From assembly GCF_020171465.1 (NCBI RefSeq), contig NZ_JAIUZR010000006.1, positions 124,001-188,000 of the forward strand: DNA of 64,000 nt, in the 5' to 3' direction. Source of the stretch: Lutimonas saemankumensis (lineage in GTDB: Bacteria; Bacteroidota; Bacteroidia; Flavobacteriales; Flavobacteriaceae). The notes under the pieces were generated by a model, which was not told the origin of the DNA, did no database searches, and was given only the letters and a program-made list of their open reading frames with translations. The translations under genes were made by a program, and so were the position numbers. This document shows, piece by piece, positions 34,120-43,649 of the stretch. Each line of letters begins with the position of its first letter. Position 1 is the first letter of the stretch.

Positions 34120-34127
34120 TATTTTTG
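34120..34127 (+). promoter_or_regulatory. -7 promoter box for L,D-transpeptidase gene
   Basis: TATTTTTG matches TAnnTTTG exactly and lies 22 bp before the ATG at 34150. It lies inside the longer open frame and so supports the internal start. Confidence 0.5.
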
Positions 34128-34149
34128 TGATGAACTCAACCAACTTATT

Positions 34150-35787
34150 ATGCAAAAGCTTTTCTCTAGAATTTGGATTTACTTGATTTTTTTGCCATTA
34201 TTGAGCCTTAATTCTCAGAATATTTCTGTTGAACAATGGATCGAAAACAAGGTTCAGCCCCAAGAGGAAGATATTGTTGCGGTGGACGGGATCGAATTGT
34301 TTTCGCAGGTTGAGCTGCCAAGATTTTACAGTAACAGAGCTTTTAAACCTGCCTGGAGGGATGCAAAGAACAGAAATGACCTTATCGAGAGTTTGAAGGC
34401 ATCTTTTGATGAAGGGCTCATGCCAAAAGATTATCATCTTGAGAGAATTGAGGGGTTGATAATGAAATCTGACCACTCCAGTCTTAGCAGGGAAGAGATG
34501 GCAGATCTTGATCTGTTAATGACAGATGCTTTGATCATTTATGCTTCTCATTTACTTGATGGAAAACTTGATCAATCTGAAATTCGAAAAAAATGGGACG
34601 TTGAAAGAAATGAAGGGCCTTCGAATCCTGATAGTCTCTTAACAGCCACCCTTCACAACAGGAATATCAAAACTGTTCTGGAAGATTTGAAACCCAAGCA
34701 TTACATGTATAAATTGATGAAGTTTCATCTCAAGAAACTGAGAAACGAAGCAGAAACCGGTGGCTGGCCCATGGTTAGCGAGGGAGAAACTTTAAAACCG
34801 GGTGATACTTCTTCACGCATCCCGGAAATCAGAAAGTACCTTACTGCGGTTGGAGACCTGAAGGACCTTGAATCAGAGAATTCTGAAGTTTTTGACGAGG
34901 AACTGGAGGAGGCTGTTAAGAAATTTCAGTGGAGGCATCGGCTCACAAGTGATGGAATAATAGGAAAAGGTACAATTGAACAGATGCAGGTTCCCATTGA
35001 AAAACGGATCGAAAACCTTATTCTAAATCTTGAAAGAACCAGATGGATCCTGCAGGAATTCGACGAGGATTTCTTAATTGTAAATATTGCAGGATTCCAT
35101 GTTAAGAGGATTACGAACAAAAAGGAAGTGTTCGATTCCAGAGTTATTGTTGGTAAATACCATAAAGAAACACCGGTTTTCAAGGGAGTCATGAAGTATA
35201 TTGTCATGAACCCTACCTGGACCCTTCCTTATTCCATAGCGACCCATGAAACGTTACCCCGATTAAAGAAAGATCCCGGATATTTATCGGCGAAGCATAT
35301 GGAGGTCATGGATAGAAATGGAAAGGTAATTGATCATTCCTCAATAGACTGGAGCCAGTATTCGGCCGGAAATTTTCCCTTTATCATCCGACAAAAAGCG
35401 GGTCCCTGGAATGCCCTGGGGGAGGTTAAATTTATGTTCCCCAATAAATATGCGGTATACCTGCACGACACGCCGTCCAGAGGTTTGTTTAACCAACAGG
35501 ATAGAGCCTTTAGCCATGGATGTATCAGAACAGAAGATAAATGGGGTCTGTTGATGAGTCTGATGGATGATCCGGAAGTCTGGAACATGGATAAGATCAA
35601 TGAGATCTTAAAGTCTGGAGAAACGACAACCATAACTTTGCCGGAACCCATCAATATCTATCTGATCTATTTAACCGCCGCGGTGGATCAGGATAACAAT
35701 CTCATGTTTATGAAAGATGTATATAAAAGGGATAAGGACATCGCTAAAGCGATGAAGAAACCTTTTCACTTTGAAAAAGCGAATTGA
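34150..35787 (+). CDS. L,D-transpeptidase (YcbB/LdtD-like)
   Basis: A protein of 545 residues that forms 3-3 cross-links in peptidoglycan. Signal peptide: MQKLFSRIWIYLIFLPLLSLNSQ. It has a scaffold domain with YSNRAFKPAW and LKASFDEGLMPKDYHLE, a peptidoglycan-binding repeat (EELEEAVKKFQWRHRLTSDGIIGKGTIEQMQ, about residues 240-285), and the YkuD catalytic domain with HDTPSRGLFNQQDRAFSHGCIRTE, whose SHGCIR holds the catalytic Cys. The whole matches the YcbB branch. The frame opens at 34027, but a promoter box at 34120 and the signal peptide support 34150. A convergent phosphatase gene ends 19 bp away. Confidence 0.92.
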   Translation: MQKLFSRIWIYLIFLPLLSLNSQNISVEQWIENKVQPQEEDIVAVDGIELFSQVELPRFYSNRAFKPAWRDAKNRNDLIESLKASFDEGLMPKDYHLERIEGLIMKSDHSSLSREEMADLDLLMTDALIIYASHLLDGKLDQSEIRKKWDVERNEGPSNPDSLLTATLHNRNIKTVLEDLKPKHYMYKLMKFHLKKLRNEAETGGWPMVSEGETLKPGDTSSRIPEIRKYLTAVGDLKDLESENSEVFDEELEEAVKKFQWRHRLTSDGIIGKGTIEQMQVPIEKRIENLILNLERTRWILQEFDEDFLIVNIAGFHVKRITNKKEVFDSRVIVGKYHKETPVFKGVMKYIVMNPTWTLPYSIATHETLPRLKKDPGYLSAKHMEVMDRNGKVIDHSSIDWSQYSAGNFPFIIRQKAGPWNALGEVKFMFPNKYAVYLHDTPSRGLFNQQDRAFSHGCIRTEDKWGLLMSLMDDPEVWNMDKINEILKSGETTTITLPEPINIYLIYLTAAVDQDNNLMFMKDVYKRDKDIAKAMKKPFHFEKAN

Positions 35788-35805
35788 TGTAAAATTCAAA
35801 AATTC

Positions 35806-36294
35806 CTATTTATAATATCTTGGAAATTCGGTAAATAAAGTTTTACCGTCTTTAATATTTTTCCAGTGCTTGGTGTCGAATTCAATCGCAACGACTCCAC
35901 AGGTGGGCACGTGATCAATAACTTTGCTGCCAAACTTGTTCACAAAATCACTGATTCCGTGATCATGACTGAAAATAATAGCCGAGTCAAAACCGTCATC
36001 CAGTGCTTTGACCGTTTTAATCAAATAACCATCGCTAAAGCTGTAAAGCGATTTGCTAATCTTAAGGTTGGCCAATGGATAGTTGAATGAATAGCTAAAA
36101 ATCATGGCTGTGTGTAATGCCCTGTTGGCACAGCTGGAAACAAATACAGAAGGGGTTTCAATTTTTTTCTGAAGTTGTTTGGAGATAAGATAAGCATCAT
36201 TGATGCCTCTTTTTTTCAAAGGGCGATCGATATCTTTGATTCCTTCATATTTCCAAGAGGACTTGGCATGACGAACAATGAACAGTGTTTTCAT
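35806..36294 (-). CDS. SixA-like histidine phosphatase
   Basis: A protein of 162 residues of the histidine phosphatase superfamily. The RHG-type motif is LFIVRHAKSSW (catalytic His8 or nearby), then RPLKKRG, CANRALHTAMIFS and IIFSHDHGISDFVNKFGSKVIDHVPTCGVVAIEF with the second catalytic His. Small single-domain members of this type include SixA, which dephosphorylates His-phosphotransfer domains; many others act on small molecules. The function of this one is not defined by context. Confidence 0.87.
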   Translation of the reverse strand: MKTLFIVRHAKSSWKYEGIKDIDRPLKKRGINDAYLISKQLQKKIETPSVFVSSCANRALHTAMIFSYSFNYPLANLKISKSLYSFSDGYLIKTVKALDDGFDSAIIFSHDHGISDFVNKFGSKVIDHVPTCGVVAIEFDTKHWKNIKDGKTLFTEFPRYYK

Positions 36295-36324
36295 TTTTTC
36301 AAATCACAATAATGATCAATGAGA

Positions 36325-36355
36325 TAAAAGTATAATCAAATTAAGGAACGAGCAA
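36325..36355 (-). promoter_or_regulatory. Promoter of the SixA-like phosphatase gene
   Basis: On the minus strand TTG (36355-36353) is followed after 20 bp by TACTTTTA (36332-36325), one mismatch to TAnnTTTG. It lies about 30 bp upstream of the start codon. Confidence 0.55.
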
Positions 36356-36399
36356 ATAATTGAAATATTTTTTTTCATTCTGATGAATCTGATTCATGA

Positions 36400-37047
36400 T
36401 CAAGGCTGCAAACGAGATTTTTTCCAACTAAAATCTTCTTGTAAAGAATAAAGTATTCTGTCATGCATCCTATTGGGTCGACCCTGCCAAAATTCAATGG
36501 AGCTGGGTTTTACAATATAACCACCCCAGTATTCAGGCCTCAGTATTTCTTTGTCCTTATATTTCTCCTCTATTTCTTTTAGTTTCGCATCTAGAGAGGC
36601 TCTGGAATCGATCTCTTCACTTTGATCTGAGGCTATTGCTCCAAGTTTGCTACCGTCGGGCCTTGATTCAAAATAACCATCCGAGAGGTTTGAAGCGATT
36701 TTTTCAACTTTACCTTTGATAATGATCTGCCTTTCCAGGCCATGCCAGAAAAAATTCAGGCAAACCTTGGGATTGGCCTGTATGGCCTTACCTTTTTCAC
36801 TGTTGTAATTTGTAAAGAATATAAAACCTTCCCATGTTATTTTCTTGAGAAGAACGATTCTGGTTTTTGGAAATCCATCAAGCCCGATCGTTGATACACT
36901 CATGGCATTGGCTTCTTCAAGCCCGTCAAAATCATCGGCTTCATGAAACCATTTTTGAAATAACTCCATGGGATTCTCCGGTACATCCTCACGTATCAAT
37001 GGATTCCTTTCGTAACTTTTTCTATAATGACTAAGGTCTTTTTCCAT
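36400..37047 (-). CDS. pdxH: Pyridoxamine 5'-phosphate oxidase
   Basis: An FMN enzyme of 215 residues that makes pyridoxal 5'-phosphate from pyridoxamine or pyridoxine phosphate. Family sequence is plain: NPMELFQKWFHEADDFDGLEEANAMSVSTIGLDGFPKTRIVLLKKITWEGFIFFTNYNSEKGKAI, LERQIIIKGKVEKI, YFESRPDGSKLGAIASDQS and the C-terminal EFWQGRPNRMHDRILY with the conserved Arg-x-His ending RLQP. Length is normal. It lies 15 bp after the symporter gene on the same strand, so they are probably one transcript. Confidence 0.95.
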   Translation of the reverse strand: MEKDLSHYRKSYERNPLIREDVPENPMELFQKWFHEADDFDGLEEANAMSVSTIGLDGFPKTRIVLLKKITWEGFIFFTNYNSEKGKAIQANPKVCLNFFWHGLERQIIIKGKVEKIASNLSDGYFESRPDGSKLGAIASDQSEEIDSRASLDAKLKEIEEKYKDKEILRPEYWGGYIVKPSSIEFWQGRPNRMHDRILYSLQEDFSWKKSRLQP

Positions 37048-37061
37048 ACTTCAAAAATAAG

Positions 37062-38534
37062 CTAAATTTTACTTTGAACCCTTTTTTGTCGAATCAGAAA
37101 CAAGCCAATAAATGTGAATAGGCCGTTTACCAATAAAATTTCATATCCAAACTGATAGCCATCAAATAACATTTCAGCATATTCATTTAATAAATAGCTC
37201 AGGATAATGGATAATACAGAAATCAACCATACCCAGTTTTCTCTAACCATGAACCTGGTGAAAAGGCCAAAAGAAAACAAGCCCAACAAAGGCCCGTAGG
37301 TATAAGAAGATACAAGTAAAAGGCTGCTGATCACATTATCTTCAAGAATATATTCATAGGCGATGATGATCAGTATCAGGAGCCCTGAGAAAAGAAGGTG
37401 GATCAGTTTCCTTATCTTTTTCTTGTTTTTGGTTCTGGATTCGATATTTAAAAAATCAATGCTAAAAGAGGTGGTTAAAGAGGTCAAGGCACTGTCTGCA
37501 CTTGAATAAGCCGCGGCAATAAGTCCAAGGATAAATACGAGGCCAAATCCTATGCCCAGTTCCTGGTTCAGGGCTATTTCAGGAAACAAAAGGTCTGTTT
37601 TTACGCTGCCATTGACCTTTGGAATTTCTACCTGAAATTGGTTCGCATAGGTAAATAGCAGGGTCCCTAAAAACAGAAAGATTAAATTCACGGGAATAAG
37701 CACAAAGCCCAGGGAAACCATATTTTTTTGTGCGTCTTTTAAGTTTTTACAGGTTAAGTTTTTCTGCATATTGTCCTGATCCAGGCCGGTCATGGCGATG
37801 GCAATGAACATTCCGCCAAGCAGCGATTTGAACCAGTGACTTTTTTGACGAATATCCTCGGTAAAAATGGTTTTACTGTATCTTTTGTATTGGTCTGTTG
37901 CTACAAAATCGCTGAGAGAGAAGGACAGCTGGTCCAAAATCATAAAGGTGGCTGTGACAACTGCGGCCAGCATAAAAAAAGTTTGAAGTGTATCCGTCCA
38001 TACGATGGTTTTTATACCTCCCCGAAAGGAATAAAGCCAAATGAACATCACTGAAAGAACAACCGTAATTTCAAACCTTACACCAAGGGCATCCAGGACA
38101 AAATACTGTAAAACAGAGGCCACCAGAAAGAGCCTGAATGAGGCAATAAGTATCCTTGAAAGTAAAAAGAAAAATGCCCCGGTTTTATGACTGCCATTTC
38201 CAAACCGTATCTTGAGGTACTCATAGATTGAGATAAGGTTCATTTTGTAATAAAGCGGCAATAAAACATAGGCAATTACCAGATAGCCAAGAAAATAACC
38301 AATAACAATTTGCAGATAACTGAACTTTGTCGAATCTACCCATCCCGGAACAGAAATAAAAGTGACCCCTGACAGTGAAGCTCCTATCATACCAAATGCC
38401 ACCACATACCAGGGAGAATTCTGGTTGGCCTTGAAAAAAGTCATGTTGCTGTCATCAGAGGAAGTGAAATAGGTGACTCCCAAAAGTAATCCGAAATAAA
38501 GCAGGATGACACACAATAAAAGCAGGGGCGACAT
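37062..38534 (-). CDS. Sodium:solute symporter (second SSS-family member)
   Basis: A transporter of 490 residues with about thirteen helices: [25 protein letters not shown] near the N-terminus (the SSS signature region), [61 protein letters not shown] and [22 protein letters not shown]. It is distinct from the acetate-type symporter at 32039. The substrate is unknown; family members move sugars, amino acids, sialic acid or vitamins with sodium. Co-transcription with pdxH hints at no clear substrate. An exact -7 box precedes it. Confidence 0.88.
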   Translation of the reverse strand: MSPLLLLCVILLYFGLLLGVTYFTSSDDSNMTFFKANQNSPWYVVAFGMIGASLSGVTFISVPGWVDSTKFSYLQIVIGYFLGYLVIAYVLLPLYYKMNLISIYEYLKIRFGNGSHKTGAFFFLLSRILIASFRLFLVASVLQYFVLDALGVRFEITVVLSVMFIWLYSFRGGIKTIVWTDTLQTFFMLAAVVTATFMILDQLSFSLSDFVATDQYKRYSKTIFTEDIRQKSHWFKSLLGGMFIAIAMTGLDQDNMQKNLTCKNLKDAQKNMVSLGFVLIPVNLIFLFLGTLLFTYANQFQVEIPKVNGSVKTDLLFPEIALNQELGIGFGLVFILGLIAAAYSSADSALTSLTTSFSIDFLNIESRTKNKKKIRKLIHLLFSGLLILIIIAYEYILEDNVISSLLLVSSYTYGPLLGLFSFGLFTRFMVRENWVWLISVLSIILSYLLNEYAEMLFDGYQFGYEILLVNGLFTFIGLFLIRQKRVQSKI

Positions 38535-38551
38535 TCTTAGAATTTAATGAG

Positions 38552-38559
38552 CAAAAATA
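38552..38559 (-). promoter_or_regulatory. -7 promoter box of the symporter-pdxH unit
   Basis: On the minus strand TATTTTTG matches TAnnTTTG exactly, 17 bp before the symporter ATG at 38534. No TTG is found at the expected -33 position. Confidence 0.5.
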
Positions 38560-38648
38560 GCAGATTTTTCTTTGATAAAAAGGCATATTCAACTTTAATT
38601 AAGACGCGAGTCCAATGAAAAAAAACTACTTAAAAAGTGAAAAAAGCT

Positions 38649-38656
38649 TACATTTG
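38649..38656 (+). promoter_or_regulatory. -7 promoter box of recR, possible leaderless start
   Basis: TACATTTG matches TAnnTTTG exactly and ends 4 bp before the ATG at 38661, as for ygiQ. The box lies inside the upstream extension of the reading frame, so translation starting at 38637 would be ruled out if it is used. Confidence 0.55.
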
Positions 38657-38660
38657 CCTA

Positions 38661-39281
38661 ATGGATTTTTCTTCAAAATTATTACAAAACGCAGTTGACG
38701 AAGTGGCGCAGTTGCCGGGAATTGGCAAAAGAACCGCTCTAAGACTTGTATTGCATCTTTTAAAGCAGCCCAGGGAACGGACTCAATATCTTTCAAAAGC
38801 CTTACTTGATTTTAGAGAAGGGATCAAATTGTGTAGAAATTGTCATAATATTTCAGATGTTGATCTGTGCGAAATTTGCAGCAGCAGCCGAAGAGATCCT
38901 GAAGTTATTTGCGTGGTTGAGGATATAAGAGACGTTATGGCCATTGAAAATACATCTCAGTTCAAAGGACTTTATCACGTGCTTGGAGGAAAGATTTCCC
39001 CGATTGAAGGGGTTGGTCCTCATAATCTAACGATTGATAACCTGATAGAAAAAGTCGATAAGGGTGGGGTTAGGGAGATTATTCTGGCACTGAGTTCCAC
39101 CATGGAAGGTGATACCACAAATTTTTATATCTACAGGCAACTGCAAAAGTATGAACTAAAGCTTACCACGATTGCCAGAGGTATTTCGGTGGGTGATGAG
39201 ATCGAATATGCCGATGAGGTTACCCTGGGGAGAAGTATCATTAACAGGGTTCCGTTTGCCAGTAGTTTAAAGGGGCTTTAA
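38661..39281 (+). CDS. recR: Recombination protein RecR
   Basis: A protein of 206 residues that works with RecO and RecF to load RecA at gaps. In order: the helix-hairpin-helix [17 protein letters not shown], the C4 zinc finger [18 protein letters not shown] (about residues 54-71), the Toprim domain [14 protein letters not shown] and [18 protein letters not shown], and the C-terminal [31 protein letters not shown]. The frame is open to 38637, but the ATG at 38661 gives the canonical [15 protein letters not shown] start and a promoter box ends 4 bp before it. Confidence 0.96.
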   Translation: MDFSSKLLQNAVDEVAQLPGIGKRTALRLVLHLLKQPRERTQYLSKALLDFREGIKLCRNCHNISDVDLCEICSSSRRDPEVICVVEDIRDVMAIENTSQFKGLYHVLGGKISPIEGVGPHNLTIDNLIEKVDKGGVREIILALSSTMEGDTTNFYIYRQLQKYELKLTTIARGISVGDEIEYADEVTLGRSIINRVPFASSLKGL

Positions 39282-39300
39282 TGAAATAACTGCCCTTAAA
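39266..39300. terminator. Possible bidirectional terminator between recR and SDR gene
   Basis: TTTAAAGGGGC (39266-39276) can pair with GCCCTTAAA (39292-39300), with two bulged bases, around a 15-base loop between convergent genes. The stem is imperfect, so this is a weak call. Confidence 0.3.
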
Positions 39301-39307
39301 AGAATAG

Positions 39308-40150
39308 TTAATTAAGGCCGATAGCTCTCTTTAATTGCCTCATTTTTTTTAAGGGATGATTTCGTATGAATCTTCTTAATAACCAGGGGGATAACCTGTT
39401 TAGAAATAGGGTTACTCCTTCTGATCCTCCAATAAATGCAGATTCTTTTCTCTTCATCACTGCATCTGCAATTTTAGTTGCGGCTTTATCAACGGGATAG
39501 GCAGTTTGAAAAGTTTTATCAATTTTTCCGAATTTGTTACCACTGCCGGTTAAAGCATGAGCAGTGATTTCAGTTTTAATTATTCCAGGGATAATAATTG
39601 ACAGAAAGATATTATAGTTTACGATTTCACTTCTTAGCGTTTCATAAAACCCATGAAGGGCATGTTTGGATGCGGCGTAAGAGGCAATTTTGGGTACTCC
39701 GTATTTCCCGGACAAACTGCTTGTTACAACAATATGCCCTGCATTTCTTTTTATAAAATGAGGGAGTAAGGCTTTAGAAATCAAAATTGAAGAAAAATAA
39801 TTAATATTCATTAGTTTAACATCAATTTCCAAAGGAGTATTTAAGGCAAAATCTTTCACAGCAACCCCTGCATTACTGATAAAGAAATCTATTTTACCAA
39901 AAAAAGAAAGTGCTTTTTCTACCTTTTTTACTAATTCATTCAATTGTTCTAAATCAAGAGGCAATACTTTGGCTTTATCCTTATTTAAAGGAAGATTTTT
40001 CTTCACCTCTAAGAGCTTGGATTCAGACCGTGAGGATAGGATAAGAAAGGCACCTCTTTTTGAAAACTCATAACTTAGTGCCTCTCCTATTCCAGAAGAT
40101 GCTCCGGTTATCCAAATAACTTTGTTTAAAAAGGGTGAATTTTTATCCAT
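39308..40150 (-). CDS. Short-chain dehydrogenase/reductase (SDR)
   Basis: A classical SDR of 280 residues. NAD(P)-binding TGASSGIGEAL (about residues 15-25), ISNAGVAVKDF (NAG motif), VTSSLSGKYG (catalytic Ser) and YAASKHALHGF (catalytic YxxxK). The C-terminal part is basic and hydrophobic (LSPWLLRRFIRNHPLKKMRQLKRAI), as in SDRs acting on lipids or ketones near membranes. It is 25 bp downstream of the acyl-CoA ligase gene on the same strand, so a joint role in fatty-acid or lipid metabolism is possible. The substrate is not defined. Confidence 0.87.
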   Translation of the reverse strand: MDKNSPFLNKVIWITGASSGIGEALSYEFSKRGAFLILSSRSESKLLEVKKNLPLNKDKAKVLPLDLEQLNELVKKVEKALSFFGKIDFFISNAGVAVKDFALNTPLEIDVKLMNINYFSSILISKALLPHFIKRNAGHIVVTSSLSGKYGVPKIASYAASKHALHGFYETLRSEIVNYNIFLSIIIPGIIKTEITAHALTGSGNKFGKIDKTFQTAYPVDKAATKIADAVMKRKESAFIGGSEGVTLFLNRLSPWLLRRFIRNHPLKKMRQLKRAIGLN

Positions 40151-40175
40151 TTTTTAGCAGAAATTTAAGTTTTCT

Positions 40176-41819
40176 TTATTTTTCCCAGGAAACCAATTCA
40201 TCATTGTTATAGATATCCTTTAATTTCCTTTCATATTTTTTGGAGATTAAGCTTCTTTTTAGTTTTAACGTTGGGGTCAAAAGACCATTTTCAATGGTCC
40301 AGGGATTTTTCGATACGATGACTTTCTTAAGTCGCTGATATTCCATCACCCCTTCATTTTGCTGGTTTAATACTTTTTCAAGACTCTTTACAATTTCGTT
40401 TTTTGAAAGTGTTTTAGCCAGATGTGACAACGAAATGAGCACAAAAGGTTGAGGATAGAAGGTTCCCATTATGCATACCTGTTCGATAATTTTTAATTCT
40501 AAAAAAGGAATTTCAAGAAGGGATGGGGAAATATATTCACCTTTTGTTGTTTTAAAAATATCTTTTACACGTCCTGTAATTTTTAAATATCCGTCTTCAG
40601 TAAGCTCACCCATATCTCCCGTTAACAGGTAATCATGAACAATTGTTTCCGCGGTTTGTTTTGGATTCCTGTAGTAGCCTTTCATCAGCCAACTGCATTT
40701 CTGTTTAATCTCATTTGTTCGCTTATCAATGATTACTTCCTGTCCGGGGAATAATTTGCCAACTGAACCAATTTTGATTGCTCCTGCCGGATTCATCGAG
40801 ATCACGTTAAAATTTTCGCTCATTCCATAAGCTTCACGGATATTGATTTCTAACTTCATGAACCACCGTATAATATCAGGTGCAAGAGGTGCTGCACCTG
40901 AAAGAATTATCTCTGCATTTGACAATCCGAGAGAAGTTTTTATTTTTTTGATCAAGATTTTGTTGATAAACGGAATATTCAATAAAATATCCATTCGGTT
41001 TTGCGGTATTTTTTCTAAAATTTTAATTTGAAACTTTTCCCATATTCTTGGTACACCAAAAAAATGAGTAGGCTGTGTGTCTTGAATATTTTTCGAGAAT
41101 GACTCCAGGGATTCAACAAAGGATATCGTCCCGCCACAGTAAATGCCTCCGCATTCAATAAGTCCCCTTTCTGCCGCATGACTAAGGGGAAGATAAGAAA
41201 CGAATTTGTTACCTTTTTGGTTCAATCCCACTTCATCTGAAGCTACCTTGACGGCGGTTATTACAGAACCAAATGTATGAACAACTCCTTTGGGGTCACC
41301 AGTGGTTCCGGAAGTGTAAATAATTGTCATTGTATCTTCACAACTAATTTCAATCGGCTCAGGTATAGGGTAGCTCTGGCAAAATTCTGACCATAAGACA
41401 CACCCTTTTCGATCATGCCCATCCATTGACATAACCTTCATTTCTTTTCCTATCACCTCTTTTTGAAGTAACCAGTCTTCAGGATTCAGTTTACCTGTAA
41501 TTATAGCTTTACAACCTGAATCTTTCAAGATTTTTTTCATCGATGCCGCATTGATATTTGCATACAATGGCACCGAAATATAGCCTCCCATCATAAGTGC
41601 CAGGTCACAAATGATCCATTCTGCACAATTTGCAGATAATATTGAAATTCGATCGCCTTTTTCAAATCCTTGAGCTTTTAAGGCAGCCAGAAGTTGACGG
41701 GCTTTAATTCCGCAGTATTTCCATGAATAGTTCTTCCAGTCAGCATCTTTTGGTTGCCTGAGGAATATGTTATTTGGTGTTTGCTCTTCCCAGGACAGAA
41801 AATAATCTAAGATTGTCAT
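40176..41819 (-). CDS. AMP-dependent long-chain acyl-CoA synthetase-like protein
   Basis: An adenylate-forming ligase of 547 residues. MTIIYTSGTTGDPKGVVHT is the ATP-binding P-loop motif (about residues 166-184), then SYLPLSHAAERG, FFGVPRIWEKFQIKI, ILSGAAPLAPDIIRWF, REAYGMSEN, LLTGDMGELTEDGYLKITGRVKDIFKTTKGEYISPS and the A10-like C-terminal Lys in ENGLLTPTLKLKR. These place it with long-chain fatty-acyl-CoA synthetases (FadD15/ACSL-like, short form of about 550-600 residues). It is probably co-transcribed with the SDR downstream. Confidence 0.9.
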   Translation of the reverse strand: MTILDYFLSWEEQTPNNIFLRQPKDADWKNYSWKYCGIKARQLLAALKAQGFEKGDRISILSANCAEWIICDLALMMGGYISVPLYANINAASMKKILKDSGCKAIITGKLNPEDWLLQKEVIGKEMKVMSMDGHDRKGCVLWSEFCQSYPIPEPIEISCEDTMTIIYTSGTTGDPKGVVHTFGSVITAVKVASDEVGLNQKGNKFVSYLPLSHAAERGLIECGGIYCGGTISFVESLESFSKNIQDTQPTHFFGVPRIWEKFQIKILEKIPQNRMDILLNIPFINKILIKKIKTSLGLSNAEIILSGAAPLAPDIIRWFMKLEINIREAYGMSENFNVISMNPAGAIKIGSVGKLFPGQEVIIDKRTNEIKQKCSWLMKGYYRNPKQTAETIVHDYLLTGDMGELTEDGYLKITGRVKDIFKTTKGEYISPSLLEIPFLELKIIEQVCIMGTFYPQPFVLISLSHLAKTLSKNEIVKSLEKVLNQQNEGVMEYQRLKKVIVSKNPWTIENGLLTPTLKLKRSLISKKYERKLKDIYNNDELVSWEK

Positions 41820-41966
41820 GATTTACTGTTAATAATCCTTTTAATTCAAGATACTTGGAAAGAAGTATCGATTGAGCCGCAAAGATTATATCGTAACAAT
41901 AAAGATAATTTATGAGCAATTTATCACCAATGATCGAGATCATGAAATATTTTGATACGTATCAAT

Positions 41967-42437
41967 CTAAAGCCTTTCAAGCTCGCGAATAAAATCATAC
42001 TGAAGGTCCTCATGAAGCAATCCGATTTTTTTTCTGCAATCTTCCTTTAATCGGTTATAAAGGGTTAAAACTTTCCGGTTGTATTTTATGGAGGGCTGGA
42101 AGTATTTTAGCTTATGGCAAAAGTACAATAGCAATTCAAGTTCCGTTTCTTTATTCTGGGAATAACGAATATATTTTTTTGTAAGATTCAATATGGAACG
42201 AATACTTTTTTTGACAAAATAGGGGCTCTTGCGATTCACACGATCGAATTTTTCATCAATTTCCTCTTTTACGCTTTCTATATAACCTTCCTCATCTTCT
42301 ATTTCGAAAAGCAAATAGGTGAGTAATTCCTTATTTTCTTTCTTAAACCGGGAAAGTCGTAAACAAAGCTCAAGAATTTCCTTTGGGGACCTCTCCTGCA
42401 ATTCCTTTTTTAATTCTCTGACTGTAGCTGATTTCAT
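41967..42437 (-). CDS. Hypothetical helical protein
   Basis: A protein of 156 residues, not recognised. It is rich in Glu, Lys and Leu with heptad-like helices (VRELKKELQERSPKEILELCLRLSRFKKENKELLTYLLFEIEDEEG; SPYFVKKSIRSILNLTKKYIRYSQNKETELELLLYFCHKLKYF) and no signal peptide or membrane segment. A soluble all-helical scaffold is likely. It has an exact -7 box (42454-42461) and shares a compact divergent promoter region with the GT2 gene. Confidence 0.75.
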   Translation of the reverse strand: MKSATVRELKKELQERSPKEILELCLRLSRFKKENKELLTYLLFEIEDEEGYIESVKEEIDEKFDRVNRKSPYFVKKSIRSILNLTKKYIRYSQNKETELELLLYFCHKLKYFQPSIKYNRKVLTLYNRLKEDCRKKIGLLHEDLQYDFIRELERL

Positions 42438-42453
42438 CGGATCGAATATATCA

Positions 42454-42461
42454 CAAATATA
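42454..42461 (-). promoter_or_regulatory. -7 promoter box of the helical-protein gene
   Basis: On the minus strand TATATTTG matches TAnnTTTG exactly, 16 bp before the ATG at 42437. It is back to back with the GT2 promoter that begins at 42472. Confidence 0.5.
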
Positions 42462-42471
42462 AAGCTATGTC

Positions 42472-42501
42472 TTGAGTAAATGGGAATTTGTCCTATTTTT
42501 G
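42472..42501 (+). promoter_or_regulatory. Promoter of the GT2 gene; overlaps a false TTG start
   Basis: TTG (42472-42474) then 19 bp then TATTTTTG (42494-42501) is a full consensus promoter. The same TTG opens the longest reading frame of the glycosyltransferase, but as a promoter element it cannot be the translation start. Confidence 0.75.
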
Positions 42502-42519
42502 CGTCAAAAATACCTGTCC

Positions 42520-43641
42520 TTGATCAGCGTCTCAGTTATCATTGTCAATTTTAACGCCCGATACTTCTTAAAGAATTGTATTGAAAGTTTACTTGAATCA
42601 GATATAAAAAATCAGGTTGAGATCATTGTTGTGGACAATAATTCCACCGATGGTAGTTGTGACATGCTGAGGGAGGAATTTCAAGGGGTTTCCTGGATTG
42701 AAAACAAAGAGAATATAGGATTTTCCAAAGCGAATAACTTAGGTGTAAAAATTGCCAAGGGGAAATATGTTTTGATTTTGAACCCGGATACAATTCTTAA
42801 ATCGAATACAATATCAGAGTTCTATTCTTTTGCCGAAAAGCAGGAAGATTTTGGCGCAGGGGGGCCACAGTTTATTGATGGGTCAGGAAAATACCTTCCT
42901 GAAAGCAAGCGAAATTTTCCCACTTTGAAAGTTGCAGGAACCAAATTACTGGGTTACTCAAAACTTTATTATTCCAATCATATTGAACGAGATGAAATTG
43001 CTGAAATTGATATACTGACCGGGGCGTTTATGTTTATCAAAAAAAGTGTTTATGATGAGGTTGGTGGTTTCGATGAGGATTTTTTTATGTATGGCGATGA
43101 TATCGATTTGAGTTACAGGATTCTCAAATCAGGTTATAGAAATTTTTATCTGGGTAACACCAGAGTTCTGCATTTTAAGGGAGAGAGTACCGTAAAGGAC
43201 CAGATGTATTTGAAGAATTTTTATGGGGCCCTAAGTATATTTTACAGAAAACATTTTCCAGAAAAGAAATGGCTTTATAAACCCATTGACCTTTTTATCA
43301 AAGGTATTATTTCGGTAAATTCAATTGGGGTTCCCAAGAAAACGAAACAGACCTCCGAAATCAAATCTTTTGTGCTTATTGGAAAAGATAAGGACTGCTA
43401 TGCGCGGTTGGTAGATACAATAAAACCTCTAAAGAGTGCATTTATAAAGGATATTGATTTCCAGCCACATGATTATGACTTTGTTTTTTTTGATTCCAAG
43501 AGCTTAGGCTATTCAGAGGTTATTGAACATATTGGAAATCCAGAGTTTTCAGTCATAAAGAAAAGATTTCTCTCGAAGGATCGAAGTTATTATCTCGGTA
43601 GTGATTATTCTGATCGTAGGGGTGAGGTAGTGCAATTATAA
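42520..43641 (+). CDS. Glycosyltransferase family 2 (rhamnosyltransferase-like)
   Basis: A GT-A fold glycosyltransferase of about 373 residues. It opens ISVSVIIVNFNARYFLKNCIESLL, with EIIVVDNNSTDGS (about residues 38-50), ENIGFSKANNLG, LILNPDT, DILTGAFMFIKKSVYDEVGGFDEDFFMYGDDIDLSYRI (acceptor/base region with the conserved ED-type Asp) and a C-terminal part not conserved. Such enzymes build surface polysaccharide or O-antigen. The start was set at the TTG at 42520, since the frame's upstream TTG is the promoter -33 box. Donor and acceptor are unknown. Confidence 0.88.
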   Translation: MISVSVIIVNFNARYFLKNCIESLLESDIKNQVEIIVVDNNSTDGSCDMLREEFQGVSWIENKENIGFSKANNLGVKIAKGKYVLILNPDTILKSNTISEFYSFAEKQEDFGAGGPQFIDGSGKYLPESKRNFPTLKVAGTKLLGYSKLYYSNHIERDEIAEIDILTGAFMFIKKSVYDEVGGFDEDFFMYGDDIDLSYRILKSGYRNFYLGNTRVLHFKGESTVKDQMYLKNFYGALSIFYRKHFPEKKWLYKPIDLFIKGIISVNSIGVPKKTKQTSEIKSFVLIGKDKDCYARLVDTIKPLKSAFIKDIDFQPHDYDFVFFDSKSLGYSEVIEHIGNPEFSVIKKRFLSKDRSYYLGSDYSDRRGEVVQL

Positions 43642-43649
43642 AGAGAAAT

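Noticed and set aside
34027-34149. N-terminal extension of the L,D-transpeptidase frame
   Set aside because: It precedes the signal peptide, lacks homologous-looking sequence and contains an exact -7 promoter box at 34120.
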